This document shows, piece after piece, positions 47,704 through 55,963 of a stretch of 64,000 bases of DNA (within the stretch, counting starts at the first letter, position 1; every line of letters starts with the position of its first letter). Below the pieces are notes generated by a model, which was given only the letters and a program-made list of their open reading frames with translations, was not told the DNA's origin and ran no database searches. This DNA comes from an uncultured delta proteobacterium (GTDB taxonomy: Bacteria; Desulfobacterota; Syntrophia; Syntrophales; UBA8958). Both the position numbers and the translations under genes were made by a program. The stretch spans positions 124,001 through 188,000 of the forward strand of contig CAISJV010000017.1 of the NCBI GenBank assembly GCA_903885795.1. The letters run 5' to 3'.

Positions 47704-48693
47704 ATGGAAAAGTTGCTGACGGTGCTTTTGGTATCAATCGTCTTAATTTTTTCCATGACCCCATTCTCCTCGGCCAAGACGATCTGGAATGCCAATTCCG
47801 TATGGCCGGCCAATAATCATCATAGCGTCGGTCTGAATAAATTTGCGAAGAAAGTTAACACCGCCACTAAGGGAGAACTGGATATTGTTGTCCATTCTAG
47901 CGCCCTGGGATACAAGGGTCCGGAACTTCTTAAGGTAGTCAGAGACGGTCTTGTGCCTGTCTCTGATATTCTTATCAGCAACGCAGCAAACGACGAAAAG
48001 ATTTTCCAGATCGTCACCCTGCCCTTTCTGGTCCGGAATTTTGACGAACTCCATACGTTGATTGATATCGCCCGTCCTTACTTCGACAAGACCGCACAGA
48101 AATGGGGTCAGAAGATTCTTTACACGGCTCCCTGGCCCGGCGCCGGCCTCTGGACCAAAAATGAGGTCAAAAAACTGGCCGACCTGAAAGGTCTCAAGAC
48201 CCGAGCCTATGACAAGAACGGCGCCATGGTCATGGAGGCCGTCGGCGCCACCCCACTAAATTTAACTTTCAGCGAGGTATACACTGCGCTCCATGCAGGC
48301 GTAATTGATTCCGTCATAACCTCGTCACCCACAGCTGTGGACGCCAAGTTCTGGGAAGTCCTGAAATATTATGAACCCCTGAATATCACCATCGCCACCA
48401 ACATGGTAACGGTGAACCAGAAGGCCTTCGACAAACTACCCAAGGCCCAGCAGGATGCCCTCGTAAAGGCGGGCAAGGAGATGGAAAAGAGCATGTGGGC
48501 AGGGGTGAAAAAATGGGATAAAGACATGGTAACTACTTGCAATAAAAACGGCATCAAGACCGTCATCCCCTCCAAGAAGCTCATCGCCGATCTAGAAAAT
48601 GTCACCGAAATCATACGCGCCGATTGGCTGAAAGGAGCCCCCGACGACGCCCGTAAGATTTACGCGGAATTCACAAGACGCATTAAACGATAA
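47704..48693 (+). CDS. TRAP transporter solute-binding protein (DctP family), orphan
   Basis: Periplasmic receptor of 329 residues with a signal peptide (VSIVLIFSMTPFSSA) and the DctP fold: GLNKFAKKVNTATKGELDI early, LADLKGLKTRAYDKNGA with the carboxylate-binding arginine region, and MVTVNQKAFDKLPKAQQDAL. TRAP receptors deliver organic acids to a DctQ-DctM membrane pair, but neither gene is in the window. The 18-base gap from livF places it in Liv operon 2. It may work with a distant DctQM or a shared permease. Confidence 0.88.
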   Translation: MEKLLTVLLVSIVLIFSMTPFSSAKTIWNANSVWPANNHHSVGLNKFAKKVNTATKGELDIVVHSSALGYKGPELLKVVRDGLVPVSDILISNAANDEKIFQIVTLPFLVRNFDELHTLIDIARPYFDKTAQKWGQKILYTAPWPGAGLWTKNEVKKLADLKGLKTRAYDKNGAMVMEAVGATPLNLTFSEVYTALHAGVIDSVITSSPTAVDAKFWEVLKYYEPLNITIATNMVTVNQKAFDKLPKAQQDALVKAGKEMEKSMWAGVKKWDKDMVTTCNKNGIKTVIPSKKLIADLENVTEIIRADWLKGAPDDARKIYAEFTRRIKR

Positions 48694-48733
48694 TCTATCT
48701 TATTGACACATTCTTGTCGTCAAGGGACGGTTT

Positions 48734-50035
48734 TCAATCGCCGTGTCCTCTCCTCTCAACCCTGAAAATGACATGCTCAAAAAACAGCACGGCCAACACG
48801 CCCATAACGAAACTGTTGCCCGCCACGGGGCGGATGAGATGTGGAAACGACGAAACTATATTGCCAGGCAGAAAGGCCACAACGATCGAGAGTAGCAGCG
48901 GCATTCCCACTACGAGACCATCACGGAGTTCCAGCTTTTTTGCCGACCCGAAGAGAACCATGAGCCCCGCCGCCACCTGTGTCGAGAGAACGTAAAAGAG
49001 AACCGCCCCGATGACAAGGGGGGGCACGGTTCCCATCAAGGCAATGGCCAGTGGGGAAAAGGCAAAAAGCAACAGAATTAACGCGGCAGGAATAAGCGTC
49101 CAGCGCGATAAGCAACCTGATGAAAGGACGACACCTAGACTGAGCGAATAGTTTACCTGGCCAATGACACCGAGGAATCCCGATGCAATGTTGGCAATCC
49201 CTGTGACCAATATTCCCCGATCGACGCGTCTGGCCATGTCTGGCGGGGAGACGATTGCATTCATGGACTGAATCGAGCCGAGGTCGTTGATGGAGAGCGC
49301 GATATAGCAAACAATGAAAGACAGAATAAGTCCCGCATCAAAGGAAAAAGATGTCGTCAGGTTCGTGAAAAAGAGTGACAGTGGAACCGCTCCCTGAAAA
49401 GCGCCGTGATCGAAGCTTCCAGGAAATATCAAAAAATGGATCACAGTCCCGGCGAACATGGTGCTCACAATTAGGAGTGAGCGGCCAATGCCCGTCAGCA
49501 GCCGGTGAAGTGTCATCATGGTCACCGCCAGCATGAGGGCAAAAAGCAAGTTTGCATTCACGGACACATCGGACCGCGTCTCCGTGATGAGGCGGAGTAC
49601 GGTGGGCATCAGGCAGAAGGCGATGAGCAGCAGCACGACAGAGACAACCCTTGGTGTGAACAGTTTCTGGAGGGCGCCGAAAAAACCCGTCACCGCACAG
49701 GCAGTCAGGAGAGCACCACCGATCATCACCGCTGTGTAAATCGTGTCCGTCGTAAACCCTTGGCTGGAGATAATTCCGATAAGTATCACCGTGGAGGGGC
49801 CGAAAATCAAGGGTAGCCGGTGACCAGCCAGAATCTCAATCATGACGAAAATCGCCGCGACGAAGAAGAGCTTCTGGAAGTAAACCGTCTGTTCGTTGGT
49901 AGACTCGAAGTGGAAGGCCCCGGCAATTTTCCCCAGGATGATAATCCAGGGAACAAGTATGGCACACCACTGGAGCCCCATCAGAACTGATTCCCAGATC
50001 GGTGTACGGTCATTAAGACCATAACGGAATTCCAT
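48734..50035 (-). CDS. NCS2-family nucleobase (uracil/xanthine-type) permease
   Basis: Inner-membrane symporter of 433 residues, normal length for the family, with about 12-14 hydrophobic segments. EILAGHRLPLIFGPSTVILI is the early conserved region, and NAIVSPPDMARRVDRGILVT and GVIGQVNYSLSLGVVLSSG are the central ones. It lacks the C-terminal extra domain of the other NCS2 gene. It is the last gene of the aminotransferase-MFS-serine dehydratase run, after a 96-base gap, so co-transcription is possible but not certain. It converges on the TRAP receptor gene. Confidence 0.85.
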   Translation of the reverse strand: MEFRYGLNDRTPIWESVLMGLQWCAILVPWIIILGKIAGAFHFESTNEQTVYFQKLFFVAAIFVMIEILAGHRLPLIFGPSTVILIGIISSQGFTTDTIYTAVMIGGALLTACAVTGFFGALQKLFTPRVVSVVLLLIAFCLMPTVLRLITETRSDVSVNANLLFALMLAVTMMTLHRLLTGIGRSLLIVSTMFAGTVIHFLIFPGSFDHGAFQGAVPLSLFFTNLTTSFSFDAGLILSFIVCYIALSINDLGSIQSMNAIVSPPDMARRVDRGILVTGIANIASGFLGVIGQVNYSLSLGVVLSSGCLSRWTLIPAALILLLFAFSPLAIALMGTVPPLVIGAVLFYVLSTQVAAGLMVLFGSAKKLELRDGLVVGMPLLLSIVVAFLPGNIVSSFPHLIRPVAGNSFVMGVLAVLFFEHVIFRVERRGHGD

Positions 50036-50131
50036 GCTACACCTTCAATATGCAAAAACGAAATAGGTATTTACAACTCTCAAGTGATGTAAACTCCTAA
50101 TATTATAGGATAAGATAGGATGATGAAATAG

Positions 50132-51679
50132 TTAACAATTCACCATATAAACGGCCAACCCCCCTTGCGAGGTTTCCCTGTATTTGGAAGACATGTCCCG
50201 GCCTGTGGCCGCCATGGTCCTAATGACGACATCATAGCTGACCTTGTTGTAGCCGGGGGTTTCTACTGTGGCAATGAGGAAGGCATTGTAGGCCTTCACA
50301 GCCCCCATGGCGCAGCGCTCAATGCAGGGGATCTGCACATAGCCGCCGACGGGGTCGCAGGTCATCCCCAGGTGGTGTTCCATGGCAATCGCCGCGGCGT
50401 CTTCTACAACCCGGATCGGGTGCCCCGGTTGTCCATAGGCCAGCATCGCCGCCGCCATACTTGCTGCTACGCCGATTTCGCCCTGGCATCCCGCCTCTGC
50501 CCCGGCAATGCTGGCATTATGCTTGGCCAGGAATCCGATGGCCGTCGCGGCCAAAAGCCCCTCCCGTAATGTCTGCTGAGAACACCGCTGCTGATATTTC
50601 ATCATATAGACAATCCCCGGCAGCACCCCTGCCGAACCGGCCGTCGGACCCGTAACGATCCGGTGCCCCATGGCGTTCTCTTCGGCCCCGGCGATGGCGT
50701 AGGCGCTTAGCCTGACCATGAAACGCGCCTCCGTCTGTTTGATTTTTTTTGCCTTTCTGTTGAGATCCCCGGCCTTTCTATACAGGCCGATGGGCCCGGG
50801 CAGTACACCTTCCCCTTTTAGCCCCTCCTGCACCGAAGCCTCCATGGCCTTCAGGATAAGATCGAGACGGCTATAAATTTCCCCCTCCCCGGTGCCCATG
50901 ATGGCCTTTTCGTTTTCCAGAATGAGGCGATGGAGGGAAATGTTATTCTTATCGAGCAATTCCTTCAGTTGAGTCATGTTTCCATAGGGGTAAGCAGGGG
51001 TTCCCCGCTTTGGTTCCGTCCACCCCTTCCACTGTATAAAGCCTCCGCCGATAGAATAGTACTCTTTTTCCAGAAGGATGCCTTTATCGCTCAGGAGGCG
51101 CATAATGATTGTGTTACTGAAGGGGTAGCTGTGCTCCAACTTATCGAAAATGATCTGGCGGTCCGATATGGAGATGTCCTTCCTGCCGACATGGAGCCGA
51201 TAGACAGTATCTGGATTTTTCTTCAAAGAGTCGAGGAATTCCGGGGCGCAGGTTTCCGGCTTCTGACCGAGAATTCCCGCCAGGATGGCCCAATCGGTGC
51301 CATGCCCCTTGCCGGTGGCGCTAAGGCTGCCGAACAGCCTTACCTCTATGGCCTGGGCAGCGGCCAGGGTCTGATCATCCATGCTGTTGACAGCGGCCAT
51401 AAAGTCGTTGGCGGCGCGCATGGGGGCGATAGTATGAGAACTTGAAGGTCCCGGACCAATCTTGAAGAGCTCAAATATGGAAGTAGTGATGGGTATTTTT
51501 TCTGAAGCAGCGATAAGCTGTTCACACTTGCCGGCAGCCGTTACTGCCGGCGGTGTTTGGGCATAAAGCGTCGGCAGTCGCAGCAGGCTCCCCGCCCCCG
51601 CCAGCCCTGCCCCCGTCAGGGCGGTAAACTGTAAGAAATGCCTGCGGTTCAAGCCTCTTTCTCTCTTATCTGATTCCAT
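50132..51679 (-). CDS. iron-sulfur L-serine dehydratase with a twin-arginine (Tat) signal peptide
   Basis: Deaminates L-serine to pyruvate and ammonia with a [4Fe-4S] cluster. The 515-residue protein starts with a Tat signal: NRRHFLQF, then a hydrophobic TGAGLAGAGSLLRLPTLYAQ with an A-x-A-like cleavage site. The beta domain follows with GPGPSSSHTIAPMRAANDF. The alpha domain carries Cys398, Cys441 and Cys452 with the 43/11 spacing of cluster ligands, and the chain ends in Cys515, matching the tail-in-mouth fourth ligand known from Legionella. Export through Tat would put a folded Fe-S enzyme in the periplasm, which is unusual. GGAGGG precedes the ATG. Confidence 0.9.
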   Translation of the reverse strand: MESDKRERGLNRRHFLQFTALTGAGLAGAGSLLRLPTLYAQTPPAVTAAGKCEQLIAASEKIPITTSIFELFKIGPGPSSSHTIAPMRAANDFMAAVNSMDDQTLAAAQAIEVRLFGSLSATGKGHGTDWAILAGILGQKPETCAPEFLDSLKKNPDTVYRLHVGRKDISISDRQIIFDKLEHSYPFSNTIIMRLLSDKGILLEKEYYSIGGGFIQWKGWTEPKRGTPAYPYGNMTQLKELLDKNNISLHRLILENEKAIMGTGEGEIYSRLDLILKAMEASVQEGLKGEGVLPGPIGLYRKAGDLNRKAKKIKQTEARFMVRLSAYAIAGAEENAMGHRIVTGPTAGSAGVLPGIVYMMKYQQRCSQQTLREGLLAATAIGFLAKHNASIAGAEAGCQGEIGVAASMAAAMLAYGQPGHPIRVVEDAAAIAMEHHLGMTCDPVGGYVQIPCIERCAMGAVKAYNAFLIATVETPGYNKVSYDVVIRTMAATGRDMSSKYRETSQGGLAVYMVNC

Positions 51680-51718
51680 ATACCTTTCCCTCCTTTACTT
51701 TTGACACTTCTCAGTCGA

Positions 51719-53008
51719 TTATTTCACCTTCTTTGCCGAACCTGTCTCCTCCATAAAACAGGCGATAATCATCGCCAGAACGACGCCGAAAACCAGTGGC
51801 ATCAGTGCCGCTTCAAAGTCGGACGCTGCGAGTTTGCCTCCGTGATGTTCGGAGACGTGCATGAGGAGATAGCCGAAAACCGGCGACAATTGAGCTGTCA
51901 TCATAAAAACCAGGAAATTCATTGCCCCCGCCGTAGATCCTTTGACATCATCCGGATTGACTTCTTTGATAATGCTGTAGGGAATCATTGCCGCCCCTGA
52001 GGCAATCCCCAGGGTGAGGGCAATGGCATAGCCGGAAATAATATCCTGATCGACATAAAGGGCAAACACAAGAGCGACAAGCATGACCATAGCGCCGCCA
52101 ATGAGAACGGGTTTGCGACGTCCGATGCGGTCGGAAAGATAACCGAGGAGGGGGCATCCGATAACCCAGCCGAGCGGGACCATGGATGCGATCTTTGCCG
52201 CCTGCAAGGGATCATAATGGAGACCTTGGCTTAGGTAGCTGACCCCCCAGATCATGTCGCCGATCGTGGTCGGAAGAAACAGCAGTCCGGCGCAAAGGCC
52301 ACAGAGGTAGGACTGGGGATTACTGAAGACGACTTTGTAGGTAGCAAAGATGGATAATATCGACCGCCGCCCTACCGCCGCTCCCGAGTCAGGATGCTCC
52401 TTCTTTTCCTTTGGCAGTAGCAGAACCAGTACCAGCGCCAGGATCATACCTGCGCCACCGGCAAGCATCCAGAAGAGCTGCCAGTCGATCCCCCGCACAT
52501 GGATGAGGTTATTGACGGTGGCCTGTCCGGCTGATCCTCCGGCCATCCCAAACATCTGTGTGGCCCCGACGGCTAAGGCCAGATTACGTGCCGGCAGGCT
52601 TTTCGTCGCCACAAATACAGCGCCGACAAAACCGAAGGCTGATCCTGCCCCCTGGAGCAACCGGCCGATGGAGGCGTAAAGGTGGTTGCCCGATCCGAAA
52701 AGAAGAGCTCCGCAGGCGACCATAACAATCCCGACGGGAATGCTGTATTTCGCCCCATACCGGTCCAGAACGGCGCCCGCCACAAGACTTACCGGTGAAT
52801 AGGTGTAATAGTACATGCCCAGAAGGGAGCTGATACCGAGAGTTGTCAACCCGAAGGCGCCGGTCAGTTCCGGAACCATGACACTTGGCGCGGAGCGGAG
52901 CACATATTGATAGAAATAGAAGAGAGCGCACAGCAGCCAGGCGGCTACACCCACGATATTTACGGTAGATCTTGAAGCTGAAGGCGCTGCTGCCGGGACT
53001 TGGTTCAC
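51719..53008 (-). CDS. major facilitator superfamily transporter
   Basis: Inner-membrane carrier of 429 residues with 12 predicted helices. The MFS loop motif after helix 2 appears as GAVLDRYGAKYSIPVG and its repeat in the second half as GYLSDRIGRRKPVLIGG. A helix start FYFYQYVLRSAPSVMVPEL resembles organic-acid carriers. The start is GTG 53008, with GGGAGG six bases upstream. It lies between an aminotransferase and the Tat serine dehydratase, with 32- and 39-base gaps. Pyruvate or an amino acid is a reasonable but unproven substrate. Confidence 0.85.
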   Translation of the reverse strand: MNQVPAAAPSASRSTVNIVGVAAWLLCALFYFYQYVLRSAPSVMVPELTGAFGLTTLGISSLLGMYYYTYSPVSLVAGAVLDRYGAKYSIPVGIVMVACGALLFGSGNHLYASIGRLLQGAGSAFGFVGAVFVATKSLPARNLALAVGATQMFGMAGGSAGQATVNNLIHVRGIDWQLFWMLAGGAGMILALVLVLLLPKEKKEHPDSGAAVGRRSILSIFATYKVVFSNPQSYLCGLCAGLLFLPTTIGDMIWGVSYLSQGLHYDPLQAAKIASMVPLGWVIGCPLLGYLSDRIGRRKPVLIGGAMVMLVALVFALYVDQDIISGYAIALTLGIASGAAMIPYSIIKEVNPDDVKGSTAGAMNFLVFMMTAQLSPVFGYLLMHVSEHHGGKLAASDFEAALMPLVFGVVLAMIIACFMEETGSAKKVK

Positions 53009-53040
53009 AGTAAACCTCCCTTCTGCTGTTTATTGCCTTG

Positions 53041-54222
53041 TTATTTAAACTCCTTCAATACTTCTCCGAATCCCGCCATGGCGTTACGGATTGTATCGTC
53101 ATCGACGCAGTAGGCAATACGGATGTAACCCGGCCCACCGAAACCGCTGCCGGGAACGGTGAGGATCCGCTTCTTCTGGAGGGCGCGGGCAAAGGCGACG
53201 TCATCAACGATAGGCGCCTTGAGAAAGAGGTAGAAGGCCCCTTCCGGCTTCTTCACCGCATATCCTACGGAAGCAAGGCCGTCGCAGAGGAGGTCTCGTT
53301 TGCGTTTGTAAATCTCCACATCCACCTTCAGCCCCTGAACCCGGGCAATCACCCGTTGCATGAGAGCCGGGGCATTAACGAATCCTAACATGCGGTTGCA
53401 CAGCACGAGGCCACCGATGATATCATGGATATGCTCGTTTTCAGGATGAGCAACGATGTAACCGATCCGTTCTCCCGGCAGAGAGAGGCTCTTGGAATAG
53501 GAGAAGGCCATGAGGCTGTTTGGATATGCCTCCAGGGTACTGGGAACCTCGACACCATCGTAAACAATATCGCGATAAGGCTCATCGGACACAAGATAGA
53601 TGACGCGGCCATATTCTCTGGATTTTCGACTCAAAATGGCGGCAAGGCCATGTATGGCGGCAGCGTCATAGACCTTCCCGGTGGGGTTATTAGGCGAGTT
53701 GATGAGGATAGCCTTTGTTTTTTCATTGATCCCCTCTTCAATAGCCTTTAAATCCAGAGAAAAATCTTCATGGGTGGGGACGATCCTGGTCACGCCGCCA
53801 CCGTTATCGACATAGAAACGATACTCGACAAAATAGGGAGCGGGAATGAGAACCTCGTCGCCGGGATCGAGGAGGGTCTTGAAAATGACATTAAGGGCCC
53901 CGCCGGCACCCACGGTCATGACGATATGATCCCTCAAAAGCGTCAGATTGTGCTCCAGGGAAAGAAAATCCGCTATCGCTTCCCGTGTTTCGGGATAGCC
54001 GGCATTGGGCATATATGCGTGCTTCCCAGGAATATCTTCCTCAACTACCAGTCGCAGTTCCCTTTTCAGGTCCTCGGGTGGATCAACATTGGGATTCCCG
54101 AGGCTGAAATCAAAGACATTTTTCGCCCCGAACTCCATCTTGAGTTGAATCCCTTCCTCGAACATCTTTCTGATCCACGATGATTGGGTGATAAAGCCTT
54201 GAATCTTGTCCGCAATTGCCAT
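53041..54222 (-). CDS. PLP-dependent class I/II aminotransferase
   Basis: Fold-type I aminotransferase of 393 residues. FSLGNPNVDPPEDL is at the N-terminus, INSPNNPTGKVYD near residue 170, the PLP lysine is in FSYSKSLSLPGERIGY, and the C-terminal arginine region is GYIRIAYCVDD. The second residue set differs from AspC in this window (no YWVSY; APYFVEY instead), so it is not a simple duplicate. It starts the operon that includes the MFS carrier and serine dehydratase, suggesting amino-acid or keto-acid interconversion. AAGGAGT lies before the ATG. Confidence 0.88.
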   Translation of the reverse strand: MAIADKIQGFITQSSWIRKMFEEGIQLKMEFGAKNVFDFSLGNPNVDPPEDLKRELRLVVEEDIPGKHAYMPNAGYPETREAIADFLSLEHNLTLLRDHIVMTVGAGGALNVIFKTLLDPGDEVLIPAPYFVEYRFYVDNGGGVTRIVPTHEDFSLDLKAIEEGINEKTKAILINSPNNPTGKVYDAAAIHGLAAILSRKSREYGRVIYLVSDEPYRDIVYDGVEVPSTLEAYPNSLMAFSYSKSLSLPGERIGYIVAHPENEHIHDIIGGLVLCNRMLGFVNAPALMQRVIARVQGLKVDVEIYKRKRDLLCDGLASVGYAVKKPEGAFYLFLKAPIVDDVAFARALQKKRILTVPGSGFGGPGYIRIAYCVDDDTIRNAMAGFGEVLKEFK

Positions 54223-54364
54223 GCTGAACTCCTTCCTTATCCCAAACTATGTTAGGCTTTCTGCGTAACACAACAGGATTGTTCCGTCAACGCCACTCTT
54301 GCCTTATCATTGAGGAAATAATTCCGGTTCTGTATTAGAGATGATATAAAGGTACTTTCATCCT

Positions 54365-54799
54365 TTACTTCAGGACACTGACACCCGCCGTCGCAATCTG
54401 TCCATCCTCCTGGACTGTGCCCCCTGACACGCCTATGGCGCCGACAATCTTGCCATTCTGAACGATCGGCACACCGCCCTCAACCGCACAAATATCGTCG
54501 AGAGTCAGCAAACTGATCTTATCGCTGTTTACCGCCTCCTCGAAGGCCTTGGTGGGTCTTTTATAGGCGACGGAACACCTGGCTTTATGGACAGCAACAT
54601 CGATGCTGCCAAATTGCGCCTTATCAAACCGCTCAAGATAGACAAGGTGCCCACCCGCGTCTACAATGGCGATGATTGCATTCACATTGATTCTTTCCGC
54701 TTCGTCCGCTGCCGCCGCCGCGATTTTCTTTGCCGTCGCCAGGTTTATGTTTAAACCGTAGGGATTTGGCATCTGAGGTGATTTCACTTTGTTCGCCAT
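54365..54799 (-). CDS. GlcG/HbpS family protein (DUF336)
   Basis: Small protein of 144 residues. The start ATG 54799 has AGGAGG five bases upstream, so the longer open frame is not used. The family signature is seen as AIVDAGGHLVYLERFDKAQF, AYKRPTKAFEE, and the C-terminal VEGGVPIVQNGKIVGAIGVS. Members bind haem (HbpS) or occur near glycolate and diol metabolism genes (GlcG), and their general function is unsettled. It has no signal peptide, so it should be cytoplasmic. It lies next to the aminotransferase operon but has a separate 142-base upstream gap. Confidence 0.88.
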   Translation of the reverse strand: MANKVKSPQMPNPYGLNINLATAKKIAAAAADEAERINVNAIIAIVDAGGHLVYLERFDKAQFGSIDVAVHKARCSVAYKRPTKAFEEAVNSDKISLLTLDDICAVEGGVPIVQNGKIVGAIGVSGGTVQEDGQIATAGVSVLK

Positions 54800-54998
54800 T
54801 TTGACCTCCTGATGATGTAGTACTCCACAATTCTGAAATAAGGGAAGCACCGTCGACCCTTTATTTTTCTTCAGGATACAAAGTACCTACCCGTTTTTTG
54901 GGTGCCGTGCTCTTTCATTTTTTTATCTAACGTTCGAAGGAAATCTAAAGGAACTTCGATTAAAATAATCACGCTAATAGGTTTCGGGCCTTAGGATG

Positions 54999-55253
54999 TC
55001 ATTCGATCATTTTGTCGTAATCAGCATGGCTGCCGATCCAGAACCATAACAGGCCCACAGGTATTTCAACCGCCAGTTCCCGATAATGCATCCCTATACG
55101 GACTGATCTGTATTTGCCGGTTTTCTTGAAGTGGAGGGATGGGTGAGATGGATTGTTCTTTAGCAGAGCGAAGTTCGAATCGGCGAGCTCTTGAATGCTT
55201 TGAGGCAATATCTGGTAGCAATCCCAGAAGGTCGATGATGCAAAGTGTTTCAA
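54999..55253 (-). CDS. RelE/HigB-type toxin of a type II toxin-antitoxin pair
   Basis: The 84-residue protein has the ParE/RelE-superfamily pattern: helical ELADSNFALLKNNPSHPSL, then FKKTGKYRSVRIGMHYREL and the terminal LLWFWIGSHADYDKMI, where the H-x-x-Y-D end is typical of HigB/RelE-like ribonucleases. It overlaps the antitoxin gene by four bases. Its activity (mRNA cleavage or gyrase inhibition) cannot be decided by sequence alone. Confidence 0.85.
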   Translation of the reverse strand: MKHFASSTFWDCYQILPQSIQELADSNFALLKNNPSHPSLHFKKTGKYRSVRIGMHYRELAVEIPVGLLWFWIGSHADYDKMIE

Positions 55254-55450
55254 ATACTTTTCGTCTTTCCCGCCCTATGTTCCTCGATGGCGCTTTGCGC
55301 TAATCTGTCCAGTTTGGCGGTCTCGCTATCCATTTCTATCTGATGATCCCATTCGGCTGCATCAAATTCGATAAACCAGGAGCGAAAAGCGGCCCGTTCA
55401 CCGGGGCTGAGTTGTTTGACAGTCTGCTCAAGCATTTCGACTTGTGACAT
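55250..55450 (-). CDS. antitoxin of the type II pair
   Basis: The product from ATG 55450 (MSQVEMLEQTVKQL) is 66 residues long, with GGAG seven bases upstream. A start further up would lie before the predicted transcription start. The pattern VKQLSPGERAAFRSWFIEFD, then DRLAQSAIEEHRAGKTKSI, is that of the short addiction-module antitoxins paired with RelE/ParE-like toxins. The C-terminal part should wrap the toxin. It is encoded upstream of the toxin and translationally coupled to it. Confidence 0.82.
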   Translation of the reverse strand: MSQVEMLEQTVKQLSPGERAAFRSWFIEFDAAEWDHQIEMDSETAKLDRLAQSAIEEHRAGKTKSI

Positions 55451-55496
55451 GGTCATTCTCCTTCTAGTATCTTCTTTTTGTCCCAAGGTGGCTTCA

Positions 55497-55525
55497 ATTT
55501 TAGCATTTACATCCAATAAAAGCAA
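55497..55525 (-). promoter_or_regulatory. promoter of the toxin-antitoxin pair
   Basis: On the minus strand TTGCTT and TAAAAT are 17 bases apart, with TGC directly before the -10 (extended -10). The leader is about 40 bases. It supports the antitoxin start at 55450. Confidence 0.65.
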
Positions 55526-55606
55526 CCGGTACGGGCTCTATAATTTATCACCCCTCCCGTAGCTCCTCCAACTGGATTGCCGAAATCGAATCGCTTGATC
55601 AGGCCT

Positions 55607-55916
55607 CTATTGAGCAAGTCTTCGTAAGTCATCCTCATTGCCTATCAGCATGATTTTCGGTTCGGCTATAAGCCTGCCGACAAAAGGGTCTTGATCCTTC
55701 ATGCGCTGCTTCATTTCTGATATCTGAAAGAGAGAGGGATTGATGTCGCGTCCAAGTATCTTTTCCGGCTCTCTCAATCTTTTCAAAAGGTCCTTAAGGG
55801 GCATTTCCCCTACGACCATCAAATCGATGTCGCTCTTCTCGTTCTGCGTTCTGCCAGCAAAAGATCCATATATGAAGGCGTATTCATCGAATCAATTTTT
55901 TAAGAACCTTGACATT
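55607..55916 (-). pseudogene. decayed nucleotidyltransferase (C-terminal part, internal stop)
   Basis: The readable frame shows EYAFIYGSFAGR, then SDIDLMVVG and a tail (GRDINPSLFQISEMKQRMKD, DPFVGRLIAEPKIMLIGNED). This matches the nucleotidyltransferase domain of the DNA-binding/NTase family. The usual N-terminal winged-helix part (about 90 residues) is missing. An ATG at 55916 is in frame, but seven codons later a TGA (55895-55893) interrupts just before FDEYAFIYGS. The catalytic GS and DxD are intact, yet no full start remains. It is flanked by the toxin-antitoxin pair and fmdB. Confidence 0.75.
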
Positions 55917-55938
55917 TCCGCCGGGTATCTTTACATTG
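55910..55938 (+). promoter_or_regulatory. promoter of fmdB
   Basis: TTGACA and TACATT are 17 bases apart, and the leader to the fmdB ATG is about 20 bases. The -35 overlaps the dead start codon of the decayed nucleotidyltransferase on the other strand. Confidence 0.65.
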
Positions 55939-55963
55939 AGGGCGAACAAGGAGGTGCCACAAA

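Noticed and set aside
50036-50131. TATAAT in the gap before the NCS2 permease as a promoter
   Set aside because: No acceptable -35 lies 16-18 bases upstream; the gap remains without a confident promoter.
55893-55895. In-frame TGA in the nucleotidyltransferase relic as selenocysteine or recoding
   Set aside because: The residue is not at a redox or catalytic site, the N-terminal half of the gene is missing anyway, and no SECIS-like hairpin directly follows; decay is simpler.
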